The position numbers and the translations under genes were made by a program. The notes below the pieces were generated by a model, which had not been told where the DNA came from, made no database searches, and saw only the letters and a list, made by a program, of their open reading frames with translations. A stretch of 64,000 bases of DNA from Planctomycetaceae bacterium (lineage in GTDB: Bacteria; Planctomycetota; Phycisphaerae; UBA1845; UTPLA1), in assembly GCA_006969385.1 (NCBI GenBank), contig CP030884.1, forward strand, positions 5,411,374 through 5,475,373. Reading direction: 5' to 3'. Positions 8,877 through 17,212 of this stretch are shown here, one piece after another. Position 1 is the first letter of the stretch, and every line of letters starts with the position of its first letter.

Positions 8877-9054
8877 AAAAATACTTTGGCTCGTAATAGT
8901 CTGAAACAATTGTCACAAAGTCCGCAACCGCCATCTATTCAATTAACCTGACCCGCATCATAAACCGGGTCCGCACAAAACCATATGAAAACGCGTTGCT
9001 CTTAAAGACGCTTTCAATGGTCACAACCTACAAATCATCTGCCTGTCGGCGCAC

Positions 9055-9085
9055 AAAAAAGCCTCGAACCAACATTCGAGGCTTG
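9055..9085 (-). terminator. Rho-independent terminator of rplM-rpsI
   Basis: An 8-bp stem GCCTCGAA/TTCGAGGC (9061-9068, 9075-9082) is followed on the minus strand by six T. It lies about 30 nt after the rpsI stop. Confidence 0.85.
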
Positions 9086-9112
9086 GAACAATCGAATAGG
9101 TCGCACAAAACG

Positions 9113-9631
9113 TTAGCGCTTGGAGAACTGGAAGCGCTTGCGGGCACCCGGCTGACCGGGCTTCTTGCGTTCGACCTTACGGGCATCGCGCGAGAGGAAC
9201 TCGTGCTCGCGCAGCGCCGGCTCGTATTCGGAATTGGCTGTGGCCAAGGCACGCGACAGACCGAGCAAAACGGCACCCGCCTGCCCCGTTTGACCGCCGC
9301 CGTTGACGTTTACATAAACGTCAAACTTGCCGTGCGTTTTGGTAACGGCCAGCGGCGCGACGACATCGCGACGATGCTGTTCGGAGAAGAAGAAATCCTT
9401 GATTTCCTTCTTGCCGTTGATGAAAAACTTACCGTCGCCGGCCTTGATGCGCACGCGGGCGATCGACGTCTTGCGACGACCGGTGCCCCAGAAGTAACCG
9501 CCGCCCTCCTTGCCGGGCCGGCGGCGTTCCGGTTGCGGTGCAGTTGGTTCGGCTGGTGCGGCCGGAGAATGGCCCAGCGTAATCGCGGGCGTCGATGCGG
9601 CAGATTCAGTTGCGTTGGGTTGTTCGGACAC
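9113..9631 (-). CDS. rpsI: 30S ribosomal protein S9
   Basis: A 172-residue S9. The conserved domain starts at about residue 48 (GTGRRKTSIARVRI) and ends in the basic tail RKRFQFSKR that reaches the P site. The first 45 residues are an Ala/Pro/Thr-rich extension not present in typical 130-residue bacterial S9 proteins. The gene follows rplM by 36 nt, the usual L13-S9 operon, and is followed by a good terminator. Confidence 0.96.
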   Translation of the reverse strand: MSEQPNATESAASTPAITLGHSPAAPAEPTAPQPERRRPGKEGGGYFWGTGRRKTSIARVRIKAGDGKFFINGKKEIKDFFFSEQHRRDVVAPLAVTKTHGKFDVYVNVNGGGQTGQAGAVLLGLSRALATANSEYEPALREHEFLSRDARKVERKKPGQPGARKRFQFSKR

Positions 9632-9667
9632 GAATGAATATCTCCAAAGCGTCTTTAGCCGCGTGGC

Positions 9668-10120
9668 CTAAACTTTTTCCATCGGAAAGGGCTGACAATT
9701 TTGTGCCTGATGCGGATGTTCGCTACCGGCATACACCTTGAGCTTGGTCAACAACCGGCGGCCCATGGCGTTCTTGGGCAACATACGTCGCACGGCGGCC
9801 GTGATGATGCGATCGGGATTCTTTTCCATCATCTCTTGGTACGGCGTAATCCGCAGACCACCCGGGTGATACGAATATCGCATGTATTGCTTCGTGTTGG
9901 CCTTATTACCCGTTACGCGAATCTTTTCAGCGTTGGTCACCACGATGAAATCGCCCGTATCCACGTGCGGCGTGTACGTCGGCTTATGTTTGCCCATCAG
10001 CACCGTCGCGAGCTTGGTCGCGAGCCGCCCCAACACTTGGCCCTCGGCATCCACGTGATACCAATCGCGCTCAATTTCGTGGGGCTTGGCCTGATAGCAT
10101 TTGTCCGTCACAGCGGCCAT
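9668..10120 (-). CDS. rplM: 50S ribosomal protein L13
   Basis: A 150-residue L13 with the family hallmarks WYHVDAEGQVLGRLAT, GDFIVVTNAEKIRVTGNK, YRHPGG-like YSYHPGG and RRMLPKNAMGR. It is an early-assembling large-subunit protein and the first gene of the rplM-rpsI operon. The upstream region (10121-10426) is shared with a divergent ACT-domain gene and probably carries promoters in both directions, though none is clear by eye. Confidence 0.97.
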   Translation of the reverse strand: MAAVTDKCYQAKPHEIERDWYHVDAEGQVLGRLATKLATVLMGKHKPTYTPHVDTGDFIVVTNAEKIRVTGNKANTKQYMRYSYHPGGLRITPYQEMMEKNPDRIITAAVRRMLPKNAMGRRLLTKLKVYAGSEHPHQAQNCQPFPMEKV

Positions 10121-10426
10121 CTTGCAAATCCTTCAGCAAAAACCAATTGACGCACCATCGGTGCGGAAACCCCGTAATTTACCACGGTTGGGGCGTTCGT
10201 CAACGCCGGGGCCGGTGCGGAAACGAGCCGATCGGCCCTGCCGAACACGGCAAAATCACAGTTGGCATGGCAGAAGGCGGCTGGTGTGTTTGCGCTACCG
10301 GGTAGCTCATAGGTCGCGCCCGACCTGCCGACTCAGGCTAAGCATTACCTTTCGCCCCTAGTCCGATATATTGACGTCACGGCGGCGGCAGCGCCGATTG
10401 CCGCCCATTTGAAAGGAATTCACCTG
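10121..10426. other. Divergent intergenic region
   Basis: 306 nt between rplM (minus) and the ACT-domain gene (plus). I see no gene. A GATATATTG stretch at about 10364-10372 could be a -10 region for the plus-strand gene, but it is weak. Confidence 0.4.
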
Positions 10427-10888
10427 ATGTTCGAGCCCGCCACCCAGTTTTCGATTTTTCTCACCAACAAGCCCGCCGTCTTGTCGCAGGTTTGCAACGC
10501 CCTCGCCGACAAGCACGTCAACCTGATGGCCATTACGCTGATGGACTCGGTCGAGCACGGCGTGGTGCGGCTGGTTCCGATGAACGTCGAGAAGTGCCGC
10601 GTCGTGCTGCAAGGCCTCGACCTGCCCATGACCGAGACCGAGGTGCTGAAGACCGTCCTGCCCAATAAGCCCGGTGCCTTGGCCGACGTCTGCACGCGTC
10701 TCAACGCCGAGAAAATCAGCATCCGCTATGCGTACGTCACTGCCGGCGCTTCGGGCGGCAAGACCACGGGAATCTTCAAGGTAAATGATGCGAACAAAGC
10801 GCTGAAGTTGAAGGCGAGCAAATCGAAGAAGAGCGCGGGCCGCACCGAGAAAAAAGTGACGCGCAAGGGTCGCGGGCGCAAGGGTTAG
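10427..10888 (+). CDS. Tandem ACT-domain protein
   Basis: A 153-residue cytoplasmic protein with two ACT-type ligand-binding domains. The first begins at about residue 5 (QFSIFLTNKPAVLSQVCNAL), the second at about residue 75 (VLPNKPGALADVCTRLNAE). The C-terminal 25 residues are Lys/Arg-rich. Stand-alone ACT pairs usually sense amino acids; the ligand is unknown and no enzyme domain is attached. ATG 10427 follows AAAGGA by about 9 nt, which favours it over TTG 10409. Confidence 0.8.
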   Translation: MFEPATQFSIFLTNKPAVLSQVCNALADKHVNLMAITLMDSVEHGVVRLVPMNVEKCRVVLQGLDLPMTETEVLKTVLPNKPGALADVCTRLNAEKISIRYAYVTAGASGGKTTGIFKVNDANKALKLKASKSKKSAGRTEKKVTRKGRGRKG

Positions 10889-10904
10889 GTCAAATTACCA
10901 GTTC

Positions 10905-11717
10905 TTACGCATCCGCGCGTTTAAAAAACGTACGCATGCCGTCCAGCTTGTGTTCCGAGATGATGATCGCTTCGTAATCGCCGATGCTCTGCACGCCGAC
11001 ATTCAATTCGCCCTGCTTACTCGTCGATTGCCGTGCCTTGTTTACCACGGCATTAACCGCCTCGGGCAAATTGCTACTCTCCGACGCTTTCAACAGCGTT
11101 ACCATCACGGGTCGTCGACAACATTTGACGCGGATTTGTATTCCTCGCCGCCCGGCAAAGTCTGCCGTTTGCGCGAAATCGACGGTTACCGGGTGACCCT
11201 GCGTTTCGGTCTTCGACTCGGCCATCGCCAAGCCGTATTGCGCTTTTAAGTAGGCCACAATCTCCGCTTCATCGACCATCGCATCGGTCGCGGGCCCCGC
11301 GGCCAACATCGTCGGCACCTCGGTCTGCCAAAACGCGGCGTAGTCGCGATCCACCTGCACCGGCCAATAGCCCCAAACGGCAATCGCCACGGCGGCGGCG
11401 GCGGCCAAACTGACCGGCAACTTCCAACCCGGCTGGGCCGTATCGCTAATGGGCATCGATGCGGGCAACGTTTCCCCCCCGCTGCCCAGCAATGCATCTT
11501 CGTTCACGCTGGCGCGCAATTGCGACCACAAGGCGGGGGGCATCTCGGGCTGGCTCAGCGCTGCCGCAAGCTTGGCTTCGATCTGCGTCTCGGCATCGAA
11601 TTGCGCCGCGCAAGCGTCGCAATCGTTTAAATGTTGATCGAGTTGCGCGGTCGTTGGTGCATCCAACGCCGCATCGAGATACATATTCAGATGGGAGCGT
11701 GCCGATTTGCAATCCAT
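10905..11717 (-). CDS. Zinc-finger anti-sigma factor
   Basis: A 270-residue membrane protein with an N-terminal ZAS/zf-HC2 domain: His29, Cys33 and Cys36 form HxxxCxxC, with an additional Cys3. A single membrane segment lies at about residues 101-118 and a periplasmic domain follows. Its start overlaps the stop of the ECF sigma gene (TGATG), the classic arrangement of a sigma factor and its cognate membrane anti-sigma. The cytoplasmic ZAS domain would hold the sigma factor until an envelope signal releases it; the signal is unknown. Confidence 0.88.
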   Translation of the reverse strand: MDCKSARSHLNMYLDAALDAPTTAQLDQHLNDCDACAAQFDAETQIEAKLAAALSQPEMPPALWSQLRASVNEDALLGSGGETLPASMPISDTAQPGWKLPVSLAAAAAVAIAVWGYWPVQVDRDYAAFWQTEVPTMLAAGPATDAMVDEAEIVAYLKAQYGLAMAESKTETQGHPVTVDFAQTADFAGRRGIQIRVKCCRRPVMVTLLKASESSNLPEAVNAVVNKARQSTSKQGELNVGVQSIGDYEAIIISEHKLDGMRTFFKRADA

Positions 11718-12337
11718 CAGGCCGACTCCTTCAACAAACCGTGTTCCACTGCCAATGCTGCCAATTCATCCCTCAACTTGATGCGACCGCGATGCACATG
11801 CGACATGGCCGTTCCGACCGGAATGTCCATCATGGCCGCGATGTCCTTATATGAAAAATCTTCCAGCAACCGCAGCAGCAAACATTGCCGCTCGTCCGTT
11901 CCGAGTTTATCCAACGCCTGCACCAATCGCTCATCCAATAAATCGTTCAGTTTTTCGGGCGACTGCAAGATCGAAAACCAGTCGCTCGCGCGGTCGACGT
12001 CGCTATGTTGTTCTTCGTGCACCCCATCGAGTTGCGGTCCGCCTTGTCGCGCGACTTTTTTGTTCAACCGATAAATCGAGTTGATCAGGATGCGAAACAT
12101 CCAAGCTTTAAAGTTCGTCCCCGCCTCAAATCGGTGGAACTCACGCCAGGCCGTCATCACCGCTTCCTGCAGAATATCGCCCGCCTGATCATCGCCCCAC
12201 GCGTTGCGCAGGGCATAGCGATAGAGCGAATCCCTGATCGGCTCCAACAGATCGAGGAAGCCGCGGGCGTCCGCCGGGCTGCCGACGCTCCCGGCGGCGC
12301 TTCTACTCACTGGTTTATTCCCGTCTGGCGGCGACAT
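11717..12337 (-). CDS. ECF-type RNA polymerase sigma factor
   Basis: A 206-residue extracytoplasmic-function sigma factor. Region 2 runs over about residues 30-95 (LYRYALRNAWGDDQAGDILQ, FKAWMFRILINSIYRLNKK) and region 4 over about 140-200 (LLRLLEDFSYKDIAAMMDIP, GTAMSHVHRGRIKLRDEL). The start is set at 12337 (MSPPDG), with AAGG upstream; the long in-frame extension to 12715 overlaps the divergent secreted-protein gene and is not protein-like. It is translationally coupled to the anti-sigma gene. The divergent secreted protein at 12601 is a possible target, by position only. Confidence 0.9.
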   Translation of the reverse strand: MSPPDGNKPVSRSAAGSVGSPADARGFLDLLEPIRDSLYRYALRNAWGDDQAGDILQEAVMTAWREFHRFEAGTNFKAWMFRILINSIYRLNKKVARQGGPQLDGVHEEQHSDVDRASDWFSILQSPEKLNDLLDERLVQALDKLGTDERQCLLLRLLEDFSYKDIAAMMDIPVGTAMSHVHRGRIKLRDELAALAVEHGLLKESA

Positions 12338-12526
12338 CTTGCATGACCTTAGTGATGAATCTCTCTCGGTTGGCGCTGCGGATTCTATCGCAAAAACGCG
12401 CCGCATGGTGCCGCCAATCGCCGATTTCTCGGTCCCAGCGGCGTTTTTTACCTTTTTTGCGTCCGCCGCGGTCCGTCCGGCGATCCCACGCGTGATTAAA
12501 GGCGGCGGACGAATGCAACCGCCCAA

Positions 12527-12560
12527 CGCCGGTCGGGCATCCCCCCGGGCCCGACCGGCG
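12527..12560. promoter_or_regulatory. Perfect 12-bp hairpin upstream of secreted-protein gene
   Basis: CGCCGGTCGGGC and its exact complement flank a 10-nt loop. It lies 40 nt before the start codon at 12601, in the divergent region shared with the ECF sigma gene. There is no T-tract, so it is not a standard terminator. It could be an operator or an mRNA leader structure. Confidence 0.45.
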
Positions 12561-12600
12561 AGCACTTGGAAGCGGGGGCCCAGCTTGAAGGAGATGTGCC

Positions 12601-13848
12601 ATGACGCGCAACACCACGCATACCAGTCGCTACGCTCGCTCGACCGCCAAGACCCTCGTGACCGCATTGGCCGCCCTGCTCTGCACGGCCGCCGCCGCTG
12701 TCGCACAGCCGGCAATCTTTGTGCAACAAGTCAACCCATTTGAGGCAATACTCGACGGCGACAACGTCAACTTCGGCCAAGTCGTACAAGGAGAATTAGA
12801 AAGCCGACAGTACATCATCTTCAACGGTGATAGCACAAGCATGACCATCGAGAATCTGACATTGAACGGTGCGTTCTTCCAAGACTGGGAAGTTGCACCT
12901 TTAGGTGGCGTCACGCTGCCACACGTTTTACCTGCAGGTGCCCAATTCAATATTGTCGTGACATTTGCGCCGCCGACGTTTCACAATCCGCCCACGTCAA
13001 CGATGTTGCTCTCGATTGGTGCAGACACCGACCCGCTTCCTTTTGAATTTCAGGTATCAGGCACCGTGCTCGAACAAGCATTAACATCGGCAATGCAGTT
13101 GGAAATCAACGGACAGACGGTCCCCAACAACAGCAGCTTCGATCTTGGTGACTTGCTCGTAGGAGAGACCGTGGATATCGAAATGTTCGCCGACAGCATT
13201 GGTGCCTTGAACCTCACCCTCTTCGGCATCCAGATGGAAGGCGACGACGCGGCCGACTTCACCGTCATCGATGCCGGTAACACGCAGGTGCCGCCCGGCC
13301 AAAGCGAAGACCTGCTGATCGAGTTGACGCCTTCGACAGTCGGTCAACTCACGGCCACTGCCCGCATCAACAACGACAGCCTGCAAAACCCGTATCGCGT
13401 TACCTTCACCGCGACGGTCCACGACGACTGTAACGGCAACGATGTGTTCGACGCCGACGACATTGCCGATGGTTTCAGCGAAGACTGCAACGCCGACGGT
13501 GTGCCGGACGAATGCGAAGCCGACAGCGATAACGACCTGATCATCGACGGCTGCGACGTCTGCCCCGGCCAGGACGATTTGATCGACGACGACGCCAATG
13601 GCACGCCCGACTGTCTGCAGCAGCAGGATGACAACGGCGATAACGATAACAACGACGATGATGACGATAACGACAATGATGATGACAACGACGATGGTGA
13701 CGACGATCGGGATGACGACGATCTAACGCCTCCGTTGCCGCCTGCCCCCTGCGGCATGGGCACCAACATGGTCGGCATGGCGATGATCGCCGGCTTCGCT
13801 AGCTGCGGCATGCGACGCCGCAAGCGAACGACGCGGAAGGCGTGCTAA
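12601..13848 (+). CDS. Secreted choice-of-anchor/TSP3-like protein with C-terminal sorting tail
   Basis: A 415-residue exported protein. An N-terminal signal peptide ends near AAAAVAQP (about residue 38). Two Ig-like domains of the choice-of-anchor D (ASPM/SPD-2/Hydin-like) type follow (about 45-155 and 160-275), then a Ca-binding thrombospondin type 3-like stretch (DCNADGVPDECEADSDNDL), an Asp/Asn linker at about 340-372, and a tail of CGMG, a hydrophobic span and RRRKR. The tail matches in plan the end of the protease at 35164 and resembles the MYXO-CTERM type of sorting signal. The protein is probably surface-anchored. AAGGAGA lies 8 nt upstream of the ATG. Confidence 0.82.
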   Translation: MTRNTTHTSRYARSTAKTLVTALAALLCTAAAAVAQPAIFVQQVNPFEAILDGDNVNFGQVVQGELESRQYIIFNGDSTSMTIENLTLNGAFFQDWEVAPLGGVTLPHVLPAGAQFNIVVTFAPPTFHNPPTSTMLLSIGADTDPLPFEFQVSGTVLEQALTSAMQLEINGQTVPNNSSFDLGDLLVGETVDIEMFADSIGALNLTLFGIQMEGDDAADFTVIDAGNTQVPPGQSEDLLIELTPSTVGQLTATARINNDSLQNPYRVTFTATVHDDCNGNDVFDADDIADGFSEDCNADGVPDECEADSDNDLIIDGCDVCPGQDDLIDDDANGTPDCLQQQDDNGDNDNNDDDDDNDNDDDNDDGDDDRDDDDLTPPLPPAPCGMGTNMVGMAMIAGFASCGMRRRKRTTRKAC

Positions 13849-13927
13849 GCGATTCAAACAAGGCTCTTGAAAAGATATAGGGAAGTTCTCTTTAGAAGAT
13901 AAAGAGCCGTTCAAAAGAAAGAAGAAA

Positions 13928-13958
13928 AGCCCAACCGTGGCCACGGTTGGGCTTTTTT
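13928..13958. terminator. Bidirectional terminator
   Basis: A perfect 26-nt palindrome (13928-13953) is followed by a T-run on the plus strand and preceded by an A-rich tract, which gives T on the minus strand. It lies between the convergent secreted-protein and RND-pump genes and can serve both. Confidence 0.9.
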
Positions 13959-14053
13959 CATCGAGCGCGCAGCTGAAAACTATTTTCGCATCAAATCTAC
14001 AAAGGCCTTTCAATCAATTGAAACGATGAAGGCCCACGCCGCATAGCCCAAGA

Positions 14054-17000
14054 TTACGAAAGCGCCGGCTGCGGGCTGCCGCTCGACGCCTCCGCATACT
14101 CATCCCGCTTCGCGCCACCCGTAATGCCGTGCACGATCAAATGGCTCGCGGGCATCATGAGCAAGACGACGGCCGCCGAGAACATGATGCCGAAGCCCAT
14201 CGCAATGGCCATCGGAATTAGGTAGCGCGCTTGCGGTGACGTCTCAAAGATCATCGGGGCCAAGCCCATGAATGTCGTGAGAGACGTGAGCAAAATCGGG
14301 CGGAAGCGCCGCTTGCTGGCTTCCAATGCCGCCACTTCAACCGGCACGCCCTGATCGATGAGATCGTTCATTGTAACCGTCAACACCAAACCGCCGTTTA
14401 CGACCACGCCGCAGGTTGCGATGATGCCAAGCACACTCACGACCGACAGGTCGTAGCCCATGACAATATGCCCCAACAGCGCCGCGCCGACCGCAAACGG
14501 CACGACCATCATCGTGATGAGGGCTTCGCCATAGCTACGATAAATCGCCGCCAAGAGCGCAAAGATAATCAATAGCGACACGCCCAAACCCCACATCAGC
14601 GTGGACATGGCATTGATCTCTTCCTGCTGCCGACCACCGTATGCAAACGTAAGACCGGGATAGGTCGCCAACAAATCGGGGAACACATTCGCTTCCAAAT
14701 CGGCGCGCACCTTGTTCACGTTCGTGAGTTCCGGCACCACGTTGGCCGTGACCGTCAACACGCGTTGCGCGTTGACGCGCTTTATCTCGGTATGCGCCCG
14801 CGTGCGCGTAAGATCGACCGCCTCGACCAGCGGCATCTCACCGCCGGCGGGCGTGCGAATAACCATATTTTCCAAGTCGGCCAGGCTGCGGCGTTCTTCT
14901 TCGGGCAACCGCACCATGACCTTAATTTCATTACGCGCGCGCTGCATGCGCAAGGCTTCGGCACCGAAATAGGCATGCCGCACTTGACGGCCGATGTTTT
15001 CGTGCGATAGGCCCAGCGACCTCGCTTCGTCGGTGATGCGCAAATCGAGCTGCGGCTTACCGGCGGCAAAGCCGTCGTCGATGTCGGTCACGCCCGCATA
15101 GGTTTTCAAGGTGGACGCCAATTGCGCCGACGCCGCTTCCAGCGTGCGCCGATCGGGATGCGACAGCTCGACCGTGAGGCCGCGCGAACCCGAGGGGCCG
15201 ACTTCCCATTCGAAGTACATCGACTCCAGTCCCGGCAACGCGCCGATTTCCTCGCGCCAGACCTGCACAAAATCGGCCGGCGTAAAGTCGCGCTGCTCCT
15301 GCGGAACCAATACGAAATTGACATCCGCCGCGTTGGAACCCTGGCGACCGCGGCTGTTCATCCAACCGGCCAACACCTCATCGCGTTTGCCGAATCGTTC
15401 GGCGGTTCGCAGGCCCGCTTCCTCAATAATGGCTGACACGCGCATGGTTTCGCTAAACGGCGCACCGAACGGCACGCGCACTTCGCAATCCACGCGATCG
15501 CCTTCGATGCGCGGATCGAACGTAAAGTTCAACCGACCGCTTTGGTACCACGCACCGACGACGAGCAAGCCGCCGAGAAAGATCGAAACCGTTAAGCCGC
15601 GATAGCGCAAAGTCCACGCCAACATCGGTTCGTAAACGCGCTTGGTGAAGGATTCGAAACCCGACGCCAACCGCCGCTGCGTTCGCGCGATCAGCGCCAT
15701 GAAGCCGCGCCCTTTGGGGTCGACGGCTCGGGCATGCGCCAAGTGCGCCGGCAAAATAAACAAACTCTCGAATAGAGAAATAATAAATACCGTAATCACG
15801 ACCAACGGAATCGCGGCAAAGAAACGCCCCGTGCGGCCCGGGACAAACATCAGCGGGATAAAGGCGATCACGTTGGTGACGACGGCAAACAACACCGGCA
15901 CCGCCATACGCTTGGCCCCCATGATGGCGGCATCAATGCGCGAATGGCCTTGCTGCAGGTTTTCAAATATCTCTTCGCCAATGATGACGGCGTCATCGAC
16001 CAGGATGCCCAGCGTAATGATGAACGCAAACAGCGAGATCATATTGATCGTCGCGCCCATCGCTGGCAACAGCATAATGCCGCCCAACAAACACACGGGC
16101 ACCGCCGAACCCACCCAAAACGCCAGCTTCGGTGCCAAAAAGATCCCCAAAACGATCAACACCAAGCCCATGCCGAACGCACCATTGGTCAGCAGCAAGT
16201 CCAGCCGTTCGCGATACTCGCGCGCACGATCCCACATCACGATCATCTCGACCGTGTCGGGCAATTCGGCGTTCATTTTGTCGACGTAGTCGTAAACAAT
16301 TTGCGCCACATCCAATGGCTTTTGATCGCCCGTCGTATCGATCCAGAGCGTCACGCCCGCCTTGCCGTTAAACGACGAGACGCGATCAACATCTTCAAAG
16401 CCATCGGTAATCGTTGCGATATCACCGAGCTTCAGCGTCGCGCCGTTGGCACCGCTAATCACCGGAATATCGAAGTATTCGCTGGCGAAGGTGCGCCGTC
16501 CGGCACTGCGCAAAAGCACCTCTCCGCCTTGCGTGCGAACCTCGCCACCCGGTACGTCGCGCGCCGCCGCCCGTACCGTCGCCGCTATATCGTCGAGCGT
16601 TAAGTTCAGCGCCCGCAGTTGCGCCTGCGGCACTTCGATGGTGATTTCCGGATTGCGAATGCCGTAGATGTTGATCTGAGAAATTTCATCGTTGGCGAGC
16701 AGATCGTTGCGCACCCGCTCGGCGAAATCGTGCAGCGTGCGTTCGTCCATATCCGCCGCGATGGCAATCGTCACCGTCGAGCGCCGTCGGATCGCCAATT
16801 CCACTTGTGGACGTTCCGCCTCTTCCGGAAACGACGAGATGCGATCGATGGCGTTCTTAACGTCTTGCAACGCGCGATTGGGGTCGAAATCTTCATTCAA
16901 TTCGATCGAGATCGAGGCACTACCTTCGACGGCTGTTGAATCGATACGCTTAACGGCTTCTAAACCGCGCACCGCTTCCTCGGCGGGCAGCAGGATACCC

Positions 17001-17212
17001 TCTTCGACTTCTTCCGGCGTCGCGCCGGGCAACGCCATGTTGAAGTTAACAATATCGAGTTCGTAAGCGGGGTAAACTTCCTGCTTGATCTGGGAGGCGA
17101 CGACGATACCACCCACGACAAACAGCAGCATCAACAGATTGGAGGCCACGTGGTTGCGGGCCATAAAACCGATGATGCCTTCGCCGGGCTTGCTACCGGG
17201 CATCAACGTCAT
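14054..17212 (-). CDS. RND (HAE1 family) efflux transporter, AcrB-like
   Basis: An inner-membrane RND permease of 1052 residues, the full length of the family, with two repeats of six membrane helices and large periplasmic loops. The paired Asp of the proton relay is in helix 4 (LGILVDDAVIIGEEIFENLQ). Helix 10-11 carries GVVVNGGLVLTV rather than the Lys of AcrB, as in other members of the GIVVNNG-type branch. It overlaps the adaptor gene by 4 nt and would form a tripartite pump with it. No TolC-like outer-membrane channel gene is in the window. Substrate unknown: drugs, metals or lipids are all possible. Confidence 0.93.
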   Translation of the reverse strand: MTLMPGSKPGEGIIGFMARNHVASNLLMLLFVVGGIVVASQIKQEVYPAYELDIVNFNMALPGATPEEVEEGILLPAEEAVRGLEAVKRIDSTAVEGSASISIELNEDFDPNRALQDVKNAIDRISSFPEEAERPQVELAIRRRSTVTIAIAADMDERTLHDFAERVRNDLLANDEISQINIYGIRNPEITIEVPQAQLRALNLTLDDIAATVRAAARDVPGGEVRTQGGEVLLRSAGRRTFASEYFDIPVISGANGATLKLGDIATITDGFEDVDRVSSFNGKAGVTLWIDTTGDQKPLDVAQIVYDYVDKMNAELPDTVEMIVMWDRAREYRERLDLLLTNGAFGMGLVLIVLGIFLAPKLAFWVGSAVPVCLLGGIMLLPAMGATINMISLFAFIITLGILVDDAVIIGEEIFENLQQGHSRIDAAIMGAKRMAVPVLFAVVTNVIAFIPLMFVPGRTGRFFAAIPLVVITVFIISLFESLFILPAHLAHARAVDPKGRGFMALIARTQRRLASGFESFTKRVYEPMLAWTLRYRGLTVSIFLGGLLVVGAWYQSGRLNFTFDPRIEGDRVDCEVRVPFGAPFSETMRVSAIIEEAGLRTAERFGKRDEVLAGWMNSRGRQGSNAADVNFVLVPQEQRDFTPADFVQVWREEIGALPGLESMYFEWEVGPSGSRGLTVELSHPDRRTLEAASAQLASTLKTYAGVTDIDDGFAAGKPQLDLRITDEARSLGLSHENIGRQVRHAYFGAEALRMQRARNEIKVMVRLPEEERRSLADLENMVIRTPAGGEMPLVEAVDLTRTRAHTEIKRVNAQRVLTVTANVVPELTNVNKVRADLEANVFPDLLATYPGLTFAYGGRQQEEINAMSTLMWGLGVSLLIIFALLAAIYRSYGEALITMMVVPFAVGAALLGHIVMGYDLSVVSVLGIIATCGVVVNGGLVLTVTMNDLIDQGVPVEVAALEASKRRFRPILLTSLTTFMGLAPMIFETSPQARYLIPMAIAMGFGIMFSAAVVLLMMPASHLIVHGITGGAKRDEYAEASSGSPQPALS

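Noticed and set aside
11717..12715. Long version of the ECF sigma factor starting at 12715
   Set aside because: The extra 126 residues overlap the divergent secreted-protein gene and lack protein-like character. The start at 12337 gives a normal ECF length.
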